A stretch of 64,000 nt of DNA from Castor canadensis (lineage: Eukaryota > Chordata > Mammalia > Rodentia > Castoridae): positions 126,223,583 through 126,287,582 of the forward strand of contig NC_133390.1 in the NCBI RefSeq assembly GCF_047511655.1. The letters are read 5' to 3'. The position numbers were made by a program, and so were the translations under genes. The notes beneath the pieces are model-generated. The model was not told the origin of the DNA and did not search any database. It saw only the letters and a list, made by a program, of their open reading frames with translations. How positions within the stretch are numbered: the stretch's first letter is position 1; each line of letters starts with the position of its first letter. Below, piece after piece: positions 23,462-34,657 of this stretch.

Positions 23462-23629
23462 TGGGCTCCGCAGCTCTAGTCCCGCCCCCTAACGGACCTG
23501 TCGCTTTGTGACAGGCGGAAGGTCCAGTTCCTGTTGGAAAGGGGGCGGAGTCAGAGGTTGCCCGAGCTCCGCCCGTACTCCAGGGGGCTCCTCCCCCTGC
23601 TCCTCTCGGCTGGGCGGGCGTGAGAGGGA

Positions 23630-23728
23630 ATGTCATTGCTTCCCCAAGCCTCAGTGCCGCGTCCGTCTGCTGCTGCTTCTCTGGCGCCCTCGTCCCGTCG
23701 GCTTTCGCCGTCGCCGCAGCTGCACTAG
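23630..23728 (+). other. Candidate upstream ORF 1
   Basis: An ATG at 23630 opens a frame that closes at a TAG at about 23726. It is relevant only if transcription starts upstream of it. Confidence 0.35.
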
Positions 23729-23736
23729 GGACACGG

Positions 23737-23853
23737 ATGGCTAGAGGGGCGCAGGGGCCATCTGGGTTGAGAGAGCGGCGGGCACGGCCGCTGCTGAGGC
23801 GGAGACTCCCCGCCGCCGCCTCCACCCCCAGTGTCCCGGCCTCGCGGCGTTGA
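23737..23853 (+). other. Candidate upstream ORF 2
   Basis: ATG at 23737, 38 codons, stop TGA at 23851-23853. It precedes the GGC repeat and does not overlap the STT3B start. Arg-rich product with no family. Confidence 0.4.
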
Positions 23854-23944
23854 GGGCGGGAGCGCGCTGAGCTCTTCCCTCCGCCTTCCTTTTCTTCCTC
23901 CTTCTCCTCCTCCTCCGGGTCCCCGCCCAGCACCCCTCGCACCA

Positions 23945-23977
<33 letters not shown>
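23945..23977 (+). repeat. (GGC)11 trinucleotide repeat in the 5' leader
   Basis: Eleven uninterrupted GGC units, 36 bases before the STT3B ATG. In the STT3B frame it reads poly-Gly. That frame is open from a TGA at 23795-23797 down to the start codon, with no ATG in between. Confidence 0.95.
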
Positions 23978-24013
23978 CGCGGAGGAGAGCAAGACCCGCC
24001 GCCGGGGCACAAC

Positions 24014-24327
24014 ATGGCGGAGCCCTCGGCCCCGGAGAGCAAGCACAAGTCGTCCCTGAACTCGTCCCCGTGGAGCGGCCTCATGGCCCTGGGGAACAGT
24101 CGGCACGGCCACCACGGGCCCGGGGCCCAGAGCGCGCCCAAGGCGGCGGGCGGCGCGGCGCCTCCGAAGCCGGCGCCCGCGGGGCTGTCCGGGGGACTGT
24201 CGCAGCCGGCCGGCTGGCAGTCGCTGCTCTCCTTCACCATCCTCTTCCTGGCCTGGCTGGCCGGCTTCAGCTCGCGCCTGTTCGCCGTCATCCGCTTCGA
24301 AAGCATCATCCACGAGTTCGACCCGTG
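24014..24327 (+). CDS. STT3B: STT3B exon 1, N-terminus of OST catalytic subunit STT3B
   Basis: STT3B is a catalytic subunit of ER oligosaccharyltransferase, which moves the lipid-linked glycan to Asn-X-Ser/Thr. The STT3B complex handles sites skipped during translation. Exon 1 gives 104 codons plus two bases of Trp105. Residues 1-68 are a Ser/Gly/Pro/Ala-rich cytosolic tail, seen in STT3B and not in the shorter STT3A. Residues 71-93 (LLSFTILFLAWLAGFSSRLF...) are the first membrane span. Residues 97-105 (SIIHEFDPW) carry the conserved EFD acidic motif of the first luminal loop, which takes part in metal and substrate binding. The start is chosen because A at -3 and G at +4 give a strong Kozak context, and an in-frame stop lies upstream at 23795 with no ATG between. 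The rest of the gene (about 720 residues) lies beyond the window. The residue match to mammalian STT3B is close throughout. Confidence 0.98.
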
Positions 24328-24333
24328 GTGAGT
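24328..24333 (+). other. STT3B: 5' splice donor of STT3B intron 1
   Basis: GTGAGT directly after TG of the Trp105 codon. It splits that codon after its second base, so exon 2 must begin with G. Confidence 0.95.
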
Positions 24334-24749
24334 GAGTGCCCGCCGCCCCTCCCCCGCCGCGGCCCGGGTCTCGGGACGGCGTCGCGGCCGCCGCGGCTGC
24401 GTGTCGCCCGCGCGTCCCGGAGCTGCGGACGCGCCCCCTGCCCGCGGGCCAAGTTTGCCCCGCGCAGCCCGAGGCGGGGCGTCACGTCGCGTCCCGGGGC
24501 GCAGCCGCGAGGCCCGGCGCGGAGGGCGGGCGGGAGGGCAGCCGTGTCGCCGAGTCCCGGGCCCCCGCGCCGCCCCGATTCCCGCCCCGGCCTGCGCGAG
24601 CCTTCATTTTGTGCGGGCGCTGCCGGGCCGGGCCGCCCCGCGCCGCCCGGGTGAGTGCCGAGGGGCCCGAGCCCCCTCTGCCCCGCCGCGCGCTGGTTCC
24701 ACGCTCCTCGCGTGTCCTTTTGGTCCCTGGGTGCAGTAGGGGAAGAAAT

Positions 24750-25540
24750 GTCACCCCGAAAGTGATCTGGGCCCTAAGTGCCCTCACTCAGCACCTCGCC
24801 GTTCGGTCCTCTGAGAGCGAGGTCGCCGTTCCTGCAGCCCGCTGTCAGCTTGTGCTCGGCGTCCGAAAGCGGAGCATTAGCTCCTGGGTTGACGCTGCCG
24901 CAGGGTGCGGGGAGAAGAAACAGCCCCCGCGGTGGGAGCCCCAGGGCTCGGCGCCCAAGTGCACCCGTCAGAGGGACTCCTGAGTGTCTGAGGGGGCTGC
25001 CGTGCTGCCCTGACTCACCACACAGGAAGGCTGCTCCAGCTCCCCCGACTTGCCCAGCCCGAGGTGTTTCCACCCGAGGGTACGCCTTTTGAACTCGTTT
25101 ATTCATCCTACCGGTCTATCAGCCTTGAGTGAACCCTACTTCGTATTACACCTAATTGAACTTCAGATTATTTGTCTTATTTGAAATGCGCAGAGAAATC
25201 CCGAGTTACTAAATATGTAGATTATAAATGTTTGGGGTGATCTACCTATATATTAAATACTGGATTTAAGTTCTAATTTATGAAGAGAAAGGTACTGGAT
25301 TATCTGTTGAATGCCAGAGAGCCTCAATTATAGAGAATTAAATTTAGATAAGCAGTTAATTACAATGACATTCTTCCCTTAGAAGTTTTAACCCCATTTT
25401 AGAGGTTTTGATTTCTAACAGGTTTTTTTAAAATAAGTTATTTGGAATCACAGAAGGAAATACATTAGTGAAGTCTTACTAACTAGACACAGTATTTTTA
25501 GACAGTCTTCGTTTTGAGACACTTAAGCAAATTAAATAAA
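24750..25540. other. Intron start, island shore, nothing further seen
   Basis: CpG density decays to background by about 25100. The overlapping open frames on both strands at 24774-25106 are GC-bias artefacts. Confidence 0.6.
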
Positions 25541-25546
25541 AATGAA

Positions 25547-25633
25547 ATTGGGAGTGGTAGAGCGTTTGCCTAGTAATTAGGAGGCCCTGAGTTCAAACTC
25601 CAGTAACGCCAAAAAAAAAAAAAAAAAAAAAAA
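25547..25633 (+). repeat. ID-like SINE with long A-tail
   Basis: Starts within the A-box region ('gggagtggtagagcgtttgcctag'), then 'gccctgagttcaaactccagta' and a 23-base A-run. Confidence 0.85.
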
Positions 25634-25714
25634 GGCTGGGGAATGTAGCGCTGTGGTAGAGCACTTGTCTAGCGCATGTGCCCTGGGTTCAGTCCCCAAA
25701 CCGGAGTAAAAAAG
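25634..25714 (+). repeat. Canonical ID element
   Basis: 'ggctggggaatgtagcgctgtggtagagcacttgtctagcgcatgtgccctgggttcagtcccc' is close to the classic rodent ID consensus, with recognisable A and B boxes of a tRNA-Ala-like pol III promoter. It lies directly on the A-tail of the preceding unit. Confidence 0.9.
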
Positions 25715-26570
25715 ACCAAAACACTGGAACTAGAAAATGAAAACTGCTAGAATTTACTGAACAATGTGAAGAAAGTTGCATCTTCTCATGCTAAAACAGC
25801 AGAAAGTATATTATTGACCAAACATTTCATATAGCAAAAATTGTGAATATTTTCAGAAAATAATTTAAAAGTATTTCCAGGGAGTAATATTTTTACAAAT
25901 GAAAGGGTAGGTATTGTTTAGGAGTAACTCTGAAGCTGAAATTAAGTATTGCAGGAAAATTCGCAACTGAATAAGATGATTTGTGTCCTTTTTTCCCCCT
26001 CTTTTCCTTATTTTCAAGGTAAATTGGAAATCTGCATCAGGTCAGCCAAAGCTCACTGCTAAAATTGAATAATGTAACCATGAGATGGTCTATTAGATTG
26101 CCTTACAGAGTGGTTAAATATTTTTTTTAGAAAGGAGTAAGAACTAAAAGTTGATTTCTGTAGTTTCAAGAATATGCTTGAACACACCCTTTTTCATTCA
26201 CATGAAGTTCTGTTTCACTTCTGTTTTTCTACGTATGGAAAAACATTTCTGATACATCCATTAGCTAAGTCTATTCCATCTGAATTATAATTATGTACAC
26301 AAATTATACATCTTTTCAGTATCGAAGACCTATTTAATTTAGGTATTCTGCTTACTAATACAATTTTAATATTTTTTATTGTATTCTCAATGACATGTTT
26401 ATGCTCCTAATGTAAAATAATTCTGATTAGTAAACATATATGTAATAAATGAATTACTCCTTATTGTGAATGGAGATTTGTCAATATGAATCTTCGCTAA
26501 CGTCTTAATTCAATTGACTTAATGAGAGAAATCAGATTCAGACGAAACAGAACACCTTGTTTGCTCACTT
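25715..26570. other. Intronic unique sequence
   Basis: AT-rich. Nothing recognised. Confidence 0.5.
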
Positions 26571-26572
26571 CT

Positions 26573-27151
26573 CTTTTTTTTTTTTTGTGGCACTGGAGTG
26601 TAAACTCAGGGTCTACACCTTGAACCACTCCAGCAGCCCTTTTTCTGTGATGGTTTTTTGGTATTTTTGTTTTGTTTTGTTGAGATAGGGTCTCCGGAAC
26701 TATTTTCCCTGGCTAGCTTCCAACTATGATGATTCTCCTGATCTTTGCCTGCTTAGTAGCTAGGCACTGGTGCCTGGCACTTTTGTATTTCTTTTCCTAG
26801 CTTTTGAAGATCTCAAGTAGTTAGGCATGTCATTCCTTGTTCCCATTTTTGTTTTTTTTTTTTTTGGCAGCACTGGGGTTTGAACTCAGCGTTATGCTAG
26901 GCAGGCACTCTTACCTTGTGAACCACTCCACCAGCCCCCATCTTACTCTTATAATTATAGGGTTTTTTTGCAGTGCTGTGGTTTGAACTCAGGGCCTACA
27001 CCTTGAGCCACTCCATCACCCTTTTTTGTGAAAGGTTTTTTTGAGATAGGGTTTCTTGAACTATTTGTCTGGGCTGGCTTTAAATCTTGATCCTCCTGAT
27101 CTCTACCTCCTGAGTAGCTAGGATTGCAGGCATGAGCCACCAACACCCAGT
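26573..27151 (-). repeat. Cluster of three reverse SINEs
   Basis: Composite ID-B1 at 26573-26780, an ID unit at 26852-26938, and a second composite at 26966-27151. Each shows T-run, 'tttgaactcagg', 'accactccacca' and, in the composites, 'gagatagggtttc...gcctcctgagtagctaggattgcaggcatgagcc'. Confidence 0.9.
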
Positions 27152-27875
27152 TCTTAATATTCATTTTTTGAAAAATTTAGAAAGAGGGTGTGTAGATGGC
27201 CTGTTATTACTTTGGACTTTTAACGCAGTGTTCCTCCAAAGCTACTAATAATATAATAGTATCAACACTGACAAGGACTTTAGTCTAAACTCTTGTCATA
27301 CACTAACTTGGAAGTTACTCAGATCACCATTTTATAATGTAGCAAAGGTATGAGCCTTTAATAATAATTAAATGTTCCTCTCAGGTTCTGTTTCTACAAA
27401 TCAGTTTATTCTGGCCTGCCCACACCTTCCGCAATCCATTTTCTCATGTCTGGTTTCACTTCTGAAGTCTTTTTGGTTACTTTTTCTGATTGTGAGTTAT
27501 TTCTATAAATTTTTCTTAAACTGTGTGAGACCAAAGTTAGCTGCCAAAAGTGACTTGTCACAAGTTATACTTGTTTTTTAAATTTTTTGCCCAAGTTATC
27601 TTATAAATGATACTAACTATTGTAAGAGGTGGTATATACTGAATTCAGGTACACTGCACTTATTTTTAGAACTTGGCAAAAGTTTTGGTTATGATCTCCT
27701 CAGCTTGTCACTTGAATAATTTCTTCCCTTCTCAGTTGATCAGAACATGAGGAAACAGTTTGAAACTGTCTTATCTATATGTGCCAGACATTTGGATTTG
27801 GTTGATCAACTCGTTTAACAACTAACTTATCTTTTTATCTGGAGCAAAATGTAGTTTCTGCATATTTTTTTCTTG
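27152..27875. other. Intronic unique sequence
   Basis: AT-rich. Nothing recognised. Confidence 0.5.
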
Positions 27876-27878
27876 TAA

Positions 27879-28083
27879 CTTTTTTTTTTTTTTTGTGGTA
27901 CTGGTGAATGAACCCAGGCCAGATCCTCTCACTTACTAGGCAAGTGCTCTACCACTGCTATTTTTATTTTTATTTTTGAAAAAGGGTCTTGCTAACTTTG
28001 CCTGGGCTGGCCTCAAACTGAGATCTTCCTGCCTCTACTTCTCTGTTAGCTGGGATTGTAAGCATGTACCACCACACCTAGCT
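27879..28083 (-). repeat. Composite B1-ID SINE
   Basis: T-run, 'gtggtactggtgaatgaaccc', 'aagtgctctaccactgc', then the reversed B1-like half ending 'gggattgtaagcatgtaccaccacaccta'. Confidence 0.9.
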
Positions 28084-29146
28084 TCTGTTGTAACTATTAG
28101 TACTTGTACCTTACATGAGGTCCTTTTCTATGACCATGATCTTGTTAAATTGTGGTAGCTTTTTCCATAGAACCAGTGTAAAAGTTCCCATGTGAGGAGA
28201 GCTGCCTTTTCTCTACCTTAACAGGTTTATGTGGGTTCTCCTAGAGAGAATTCTCTGAGCCTTATTTTTGGCTGCAGTTATCAAAAAGACAGGGCAGAAA
28301 GTTTTAAGAGTTAGAATTGAAAGTTGGAATGCGGTTTTTGTTTCCCCCAGATTGAAGCTATGGTATAAATAGGTTAATTAGTACACATGTTTTCAAAAGA
28401 GCGATAAACCTTAGAACATAGTTGTTTTTGAGATGGGGACTACTTCCTGTACTTTGAGGTCTCCATGTTTTTCTTCATTTTCTAGATGACAAAAAGAGGC
28501 TATTGACCTAATTTCTCAAGAAGACAAAATGGGCAACAAATCCAGTTTTAGAACACAACTGTCCCCAAGTTTTACACAGTCACTTTTGACTATGGTCTCG
28601 TTTAGCACCAGCAATCCAGCTGCACTTCAAAACAGGTATATTGTCATGGATTCCATTGTAATTTTAAAATTTCCTAAGTCTATAAGGTGAATATTTTATT
28701 TGGATGATGTAGAATTAAGCTATGTGCCAAGGATTATTTTAATAGTAAACATTTTATTGACTTTTCAAATCTAGAATCATCTTAGGGTTCAATGACTTTA
28801 AGTAAAATACAATAAAGAAAAATAATAAAATAAAAGTTTTCTAGCCTTGAGCTCTGAGATCGCTTTGGATTAGATGATGGGTTTTTACCTTCTCCCATTT
28901 TCAGTAAATGTTACTACCACAGGTAGTCATGGATTTCATGAGGCTTATAATAGGTGCTGGAATAGTGAGGATTTGTCATCAAAATCCTTGGACTCTTCTT
29001 CAGGGTTTTCGTATCTTAAAGACTAGCTTGCGTGTTCTGTATTGCTGTGAGTAGTTTGCATGAAGACAGCATTGGACGTAGACCAAACATTAGAAACTCA
29101 AAGTGAATATTCACGTCATTGGCTCTGACCCAGTTAAGAATATGGT
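28084..29146. other. Intronic unique sequence
   Basis: No recognised repeat. Short frames only. Confidence 0.5.
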
Positions 29147-29147
29147 G

Positions 29148-29365
29148 GTGCTGGGCACTGGTGGCTCATACTTGTCATCCTAGCTACTTGGGAGGTTAAG
29201 ATCAGCAAGATCGAGGTTTGAGGCCAGTCCAGGCAAATAGTTCGGGAGACCCCCATCTCCAGAATAACCTGAGCACAGTGGACTGGAGATATGTATGGCT
29301 CAAGTGGTAGGGCGCCTGAAGCCCTGACTTCAAACCTTAGTTGTTCTCCCCGCCTCCTCCCCGCA
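29148..29365 (+). repeat. Composite B1-ID SINE, diverged
   Basis: 'gtgctgggcactggtggctcatacttgtcatcctagct' then 'atggctcaagtggtagggcgcctg' and a C-rich degenerate tail. Confidence 0.85.
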
Positions 29366-29369
29366 AAAA

Positions 29370-31275
29370 AAATATGTAAATATGCCACCATACACACGTA
29401 TGGTGGTAACTTATCAGCTTGTCTGTATCTAATCTTCAAATTTTTGTTTTGTAAAAATGCTAAGTATATGGAAAAATGTTAAAATTTCTCTTTGTTATAA
29501 TATCTTAGTACATCAGTACAGATATGCTTTCAAAAATCAAGAATGGAAAGGTTATTCTTGAGTGACCAAATAACATTATTTCTCCAGTTTTACTTTGAAA
29601 ATTTAATAATCTTAGGGAGCTGCATACTGCAGTTAACTTAAATTATAAAGTCTCTCCAATTCAGCAGATCTATTTATTGCTAAATTGTATTTTGAAAAAT
29701 TTAAGACATGCAGGGAAGTTTAAAAAACTTTATAGTTAACACTCATACCCATTACGTAGGTTTTACAGTTACTATTTTACTTTGCTTTATCATGTCTGTC
29801 CATTGGTACTTGTAAATCTTGCTTATAGAGAGATTAGTAGTGCATTGTTTACTGTGATATGAGGAATGTTATCCTACCTCAACTCCAGAGTAAAGAAAAT
29901 CTTTATTTTTTGGATAGTATTTGCTTTCTGTAATACTTGAACACAATGTTTATAAATACTGTTTCTATATCTTCAGTTGGACTGGAGATTCCATCCATTG
30001 GTTAGTAATTTACCTGAGTATTTTGTAAGTAGATGCATTAACTGACTTCACTTGGATTTGCTGATCTTGTGTCATAGGAAATACTCTGAAGCGACTAGAA
30101 GGGTACTGATAGTAGTTTTGTTAGAGTTTAATGTATGTGGAACTCCTAAATTCTTTTGAATTATAACTTTTATTGTTCCATCCTGTTGACACTATTATGT
30201 TTGATCTAGATGTAATGACTTAGTTTTAGTATGATTTTCAAATAATACAGGACTATAGGGCTTGCAGATAACTAATTAATACTATTAAATTAATTACTGT
30301 TAAAAGAGAAAAAAATGTGACTAAGCAGCTACTTTGTTTTCACCCTTCTTATTTGCCTGATTCTTAGGATACTTATTGTTTTTTAAACCACTTTTTTCTG
30401 AGAAGACTTTTGTGCCACCTTAGCTACTTCTGACCATGAATACTTTACAGAGATTTAGAAATTGATGGAAATGGTAGTATGTAGAATTTAAAAAGAGGGA
30501 GCATTTGTTTAGTGGGGGATAAGTGTTGGAAGAGAGAAGCAGTTGCTCTAGATGTGTCCATATTTTAGGTTAACTGGCATTTGTAGGCTTGCTAGGAAAT
30601 GTTAACTACTATTTAGAATTTGAATTTGTGTCTTTGGAAAAAGACAAAAATGACATGAACATTTTGGAAAATAACTTGTAAACAAGTTGTTGAATGTCCT
30701 TATGTTCAAGTTTGTACTGCTCATAGATAGTGTATCTGTAAAAAATTGTGATTCTTGCACTAATTAAATATACCATATCATGTGTAACTCTTTTTTTTCT
30801 TTCTTTGAAACTTAGTGTTGCAGGATAACTTTAAGAGATGTTCTGAATGGTAGTAGATGCATGACTTTTTTTTTTATAGTGTCTGATGACATCTTTGAAT
30901 GGAGGAGATGAGGTGAAATCTTTTATTTCCATAGACAAAATATATTTCAGTTCAGTATTCTCCAGATCTGGCTTAAATGAAAGGCTCCATTTAGTTTATA
31001 TTTTTAAATCACTGGTTCTAATTTAAGTTTTAACAAATTGGCCTATTATAAAGTAGGGACAAGAAAAGTTGATGATAGTTATTTTGTCTGTAAAAAAGTT
31101 CATAGTAATGAGCTTGGAAGTATTAAACCATTCTAGCTAAGAGAATTATGAGGTGGACATCTCAGAGTAGACTCAATTCTGTTTTATTTTTAGAGTATAC
31201 ATTGGTCACCTGTCTTCTTGTTTTCAGGATGAAGAAGCTGAGGAACAGAGAGATAGTAAATGGTAAAAATCTAAG
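29370..31275. other. Intronic unique sequence
   Basis: A long AT-rich stretch without recognised repeats or conserved-looking frames. Confidence 0.5.
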
Positions 31276-31278
31276 TGT

Positions 31279-31378
31279 TTTTTTTTTTTTTTTTTTTTGC
31301 GAGGGAGTACTGGAGTTTGAACTCAGGCCTCACACATAGAGGCAGGTACTCTACCACTTGAGCCACTCTGCCAGCCCT
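31279..31378 (-). repeat. ID-type SINE
   Basis: 20-base T-run then 'tactggagtttgaactcagg...ggcaggtactctaccacttgagccactctgccagccct'. Confidence 0.9.
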
Positions 31379-31508
31379 AAGGTGGTAGATTCTTTTCCAT
31401 TTTCTTTCATCTGTGTTTCCATTAGAGAGAGAGTGTTTTAAGAGGTTGTTAGAAAATTGTTACTTCAGAAGGTAAGAGGAAATTATGTTATATTACCACT
31501 CACTTTGG

Positions 31509-31632
31509 GTTTTTTTGTTTTGTTTTGAGACAGGGTCTTACTATGTAGTCCCAGGCTGGCCTTAAACTCAAATTTCTTTTACCTCAGCCTCCTGAGTGCT
31601 GGGATTGTAGGCATGTACCTTAACACCCAGCA
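31509..31632 (-). repeat. B1-like SINE monomer
   Basis: 'tttgagacagggtcttactatgtagtcccaggctggccttaaactc...cctcagcctcctgagtgctgggattgtaggcatgtacc' is a near-classic reversed B1. Confidence 0.9.
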
Positions 31633-31951
31633 CCACTCACTTTGAATTGACAATATTGAAAACGTTGACAATTTAAGTTTAGCTATGGAAACAAATAAAG
31701 CTTTTGTGTGCAGTTTAATTGATTTGGAATTGGTGATATGAAAGTTGTGCACATGAATTGCCTGTAATCACTGTAAATTCAGTTTAAGTTTTAAAGCTAT
31801 ATTCGTTTTGATGTTTTGAGTTCATTCTTATAGAAGAGAAATGTTATTGCATAAAGATACAGTCAAATTTTGTTTCTACGTATTAGTTAAGTATTAAAGT
31901 ATTGATTAGTTGATAAGCAAGTTGATAAAATTTCTTTTGGGATTTCCCTTT

Positions 31952-31991
31952 AGACGAGATCAGGCGTATTCAGGGTGGTATGGCCGTAGAT
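31952..31991 (-). pseudogene. 5S rRNA 5' fragment (40 nt), tailless retrocopy 1
   Basis: The minus strand reads TCTACGGCCATACCACCCTG and continues to CTGATCTCGTCT, matching nucleotides 1-40 of vertebrate 5S rRNA with changes mostly at CpG sites. The direct repeat GGATTTCCCTTTA flanks it at 31940-31952 and 31993-32005. There is no A-tail and no further 5S sequence. In element sense the insertion point reads TTT/AAAG, which fits L1-type cleavage. Confidence 0.9.
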
Positions 31992-32005
31992 AGGATTTCC
32001 CTTTA

Positions 32006-33240
32006 AATTTTTATTATGCTTTACAGGCATACTAGCTTCAAGTAGGTGTTTTTCTCCCCAGTATGGTATTGTTTCCTTAGTGATATGTAGCGGTCTTTCC
32101 AACTTACAAAAGACTTTGAATGAATTTTTAACTTAAAATATTGGCAGATTCTCTTTTTTTCCCCATATATAGAAAAGTGTTGTAGCACATAATCATAGAT
32201 ATTCACACCTGTGTGTATACTAATATTGAAGGTAAAAGTGTATTATTGTATGTACCATTAAAGAAATTAAATTGAATATAATAATCCATAATTAATTTTT
32301 AAAGTTCCAGTAATGCATTCCTTAAATAATTGTTTGTTACTGGACAGATTTGTTTTAAGAGCATAAGGTGAACTTGACAAAGTGAAGTTGGAGAAAAGGA
32401 TCATGGCTGGAAACTCACTTATTTAAGTAAATGCATCATGTGTAATCCACAGCAAAAATAATGGAGTACAGAATTATTAGAAAACAGCACTCTTGCAATC
32501 TTTGAAATATTAAATGTCTTAAATGCTTATATAAACAAGAACAAAGATATATTCTACAAATGCTTTTTATTATAGGTGAAAAGGCATTTCAATCTTTAAA
32601 ACTTTTTAATGTGGAAATGTAATATACTGAAAAGTATAAATGTACATTAATACAGTAAAATGAAGGCCCATGGGACTGTTAGCTATATATAACAAGATCA
32701 TTGCCACCACCTCAGAGGCCCTGGTATATGCTTTTCATCTCCCAACTTTTAATAATTACATCTTTGCTTTTTCTAATAAGTGATGGAACTTTGTGTATTG
32801 CTAAATAATATAGTAATAAAATTCAGTGTGACTTTTGCTCTTTTTCTGCATTTTTCAATTTCATCAATCAGAAGGTTGTCAAGAGTATGAGGGTAATAAG
32901 GTTCAGCAGCAATTTGACTAGCTTGACTTTATCCCCCTGAGGTGATTTGCCTGCTCTTTTCTAGTAGGGAGTGCCTATAAGAAAGGAATGAGGAAGGATT
33001 TCTTTGCATGTGAGATCAGAAATTATCTCAAAGCTGAACTCTTGAAACGGAGTCAACCTTGTTTCTGCATAACCTTGAGAACTATTTTTAAGGTAGTATC
33101 TGGCCAGAGAGATTCAGTCTTTCGCTAGACACTGAGAATATAAGGGAATACAGGGTTGGGGGAGATGATCTCATATTCTTTCAAGAGGCACATGATAATC
33201 AGATGAATGCAAAATTACTGGTTTAAGAACTGGTTTTTAA
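32006..33240. other. Intronic unique sequence
   Basis: AT-rich. Weak L2-like text near 33110-33200 is too diverged to call. Confidence 0.5.
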
Positions 33241-33466
33241 ACTGGGTGCTGTGGTTCACGCCTGTAATTGTTTGTACTCAGGATGCAGAAATCAGGAGGA
33301 TTGCAGTTCAAAGCCACCCTGAGGCAAATAGATCAGAGACCCTATCTTGAAAAAAATCCCTCACAAGAGAAGGGCTGGTGGAGTGGCTTAAGCCCTAAGA
33401 GCACCTGCCTACCAAAGTATGAGGCCCCAAGTTGAAACCCCAGTGTTGTCAAAAAAAAAAAAAAAA
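33241..33466 (+). repeat. Composite B1-ID SINE
   Basis: 'actgggtgctgtggttcacgcctgtaatt...aagggctggtggagtggctta' with a 17-base A-tail. Confidence 0.9.
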
Positions 33467-33485
33467 CATGAAAAACCTGACTTTT

Positions 33486-33612
33486 AGCTGGGCATGGTAG
33501 GGCATGTCTGTGGTCTTAGCTAATTAGGAGGCTGAGGTGAGAGGATCACTTGAGCACCACAAATTATGGTGGCAGCATGGTGGCCTCCCCCAATCTCAAT
33601 AAAAAATCAAAA
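33486..33612 (+). repeat. B1-like SINE monomer
   Basis: 'agctgggcatggtagggcatgtctgtggtcttagct...ggctgaggtgagaggatcacttgagc' and an A-rich end. Confidence 0.8.
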
Positions 33613-34655
33613 CCAAAAGCTATGGCTTTTGTCAACTTTTGCTCCTTTTGGAGTATGTACATATATTAAAATTAACGTAAGGGAAGTAGTTGGTTGGTAA
33701 TTCTTAAAAGGGTACCAGAAGGGCATCTGAGCTGAAGGAGTTTAGGAAAACCTCAAGAACAGACGATCTTATGTATTGGTATTTTCATAAATAATTGTCA
33801 GTCTTAGGTTGTTTATGTGTGTATGTTTTTTTTTTTGTTTGTGTAGATACGGAATCTTGAATAGCTTCTTGCATTTTTTTCTTACTGTTTTCCATGTTGC
33901 TTGCTTCTAGTCTTTAATGGGTATTGATTTTATTTTTTGCTATTTTTAAATTTTCCTTATTGACTTATTGGTTTAATAGGAAAAGGTATGATATTAGGAA
34001 AGTTTCTTCAAAAACTGTTCTCAGAAGATAAAAAGTTTAATTCAAAGAATGGTAAAGAAGAAGTCATGGATCTTTATGTATGAACTTGAAATCTCTTGGT
34101 GTATGAGCATTTGATGTTAATTTGCTAGCATGTTTTAGGAGATTAGTCTAGCTTATAAGGTTTTCTTTTAATTAGAAGCAATTCTTTAGTGAAACATAAG
34201 AAATCTCTCATGCATTTCTACTTAATCATTAGAATGATTTTGATCATATTTGATGGTATTTTTCTGTTGTGCGTTACTACAGAACCCATTCTACTTGAGT
34301 GAATAACAGTTTGCTTTGTGAACAAATAATGGGCTATCATCATAGTTAATTCATTGTCAAAGAAAAATTTAATCTGGGACTGTCTTTCTTCAAATTCTCA
34401 ATTTAGCCGTCCAGATTTATACAGAAATCAAACTTAAAAATTTAAACCAAATATAAGAAAGACGTACTTAGACATCACCATAAAACCCCATGTAGTACAT
34501 GCCATAAAGTAATATAAATGTCTTGGCTTGGACTCTATTTGGATAATTGTCGAACTTAATGATTTAAGTTGTTTTAACACCCTTAGTGTTTCTCTAAGTG
34601 TATGCATTCTCCAAATGAAGATACTTTCCTGAACTGCATTACCTGTTAAGAAACA
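33613..34655. other. Intronic unique sequence
   Basis: AT-rich. Nothing recognised. Confidence 0.5.
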
Positions 34656-34657
34656 AA

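Larger units (their letters stand above)
22915..24750 (+). promoter_or_regulatory. STT3B: CpG island and promoter of STT3B
   Basis: GC content and CpG density rise sharply from about 22915 and fall after about 24750. No TATA box is seen. Candidate elements are an E-box at 23109-23114, GC boxes at 23481-23489 (reverse), 23541-23549 and 23610-23618, and an inverted CCAAT box (ATTGG) at 23457-23461. This is the architecture of a broadly expressed TATA-less promoter with dispersed starts, expected for a housekeeping ER enzyme. The exact start site cannot be read from sequence alone. Large opposite-strand open frames here (such as 23145-23942) are GC-island shadows. Confidence 0.85.

Noticed and set aside
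23145-23942. 265-codon minus-strand open frame over the STT3B promoter
   Set aside because: Low-complexity Arg/Gly/Ala-rich product created by CpG-island composition. No domain, and it overlaps promoter elements.
24070-24983. Long + strand frames in alternative phases after STT3B exon 1
   Set aside because: They lie in a different frame from STT3B, over exon 1 and the GC-rich start of intron 1. Stop depletion from GC-richness explains them.
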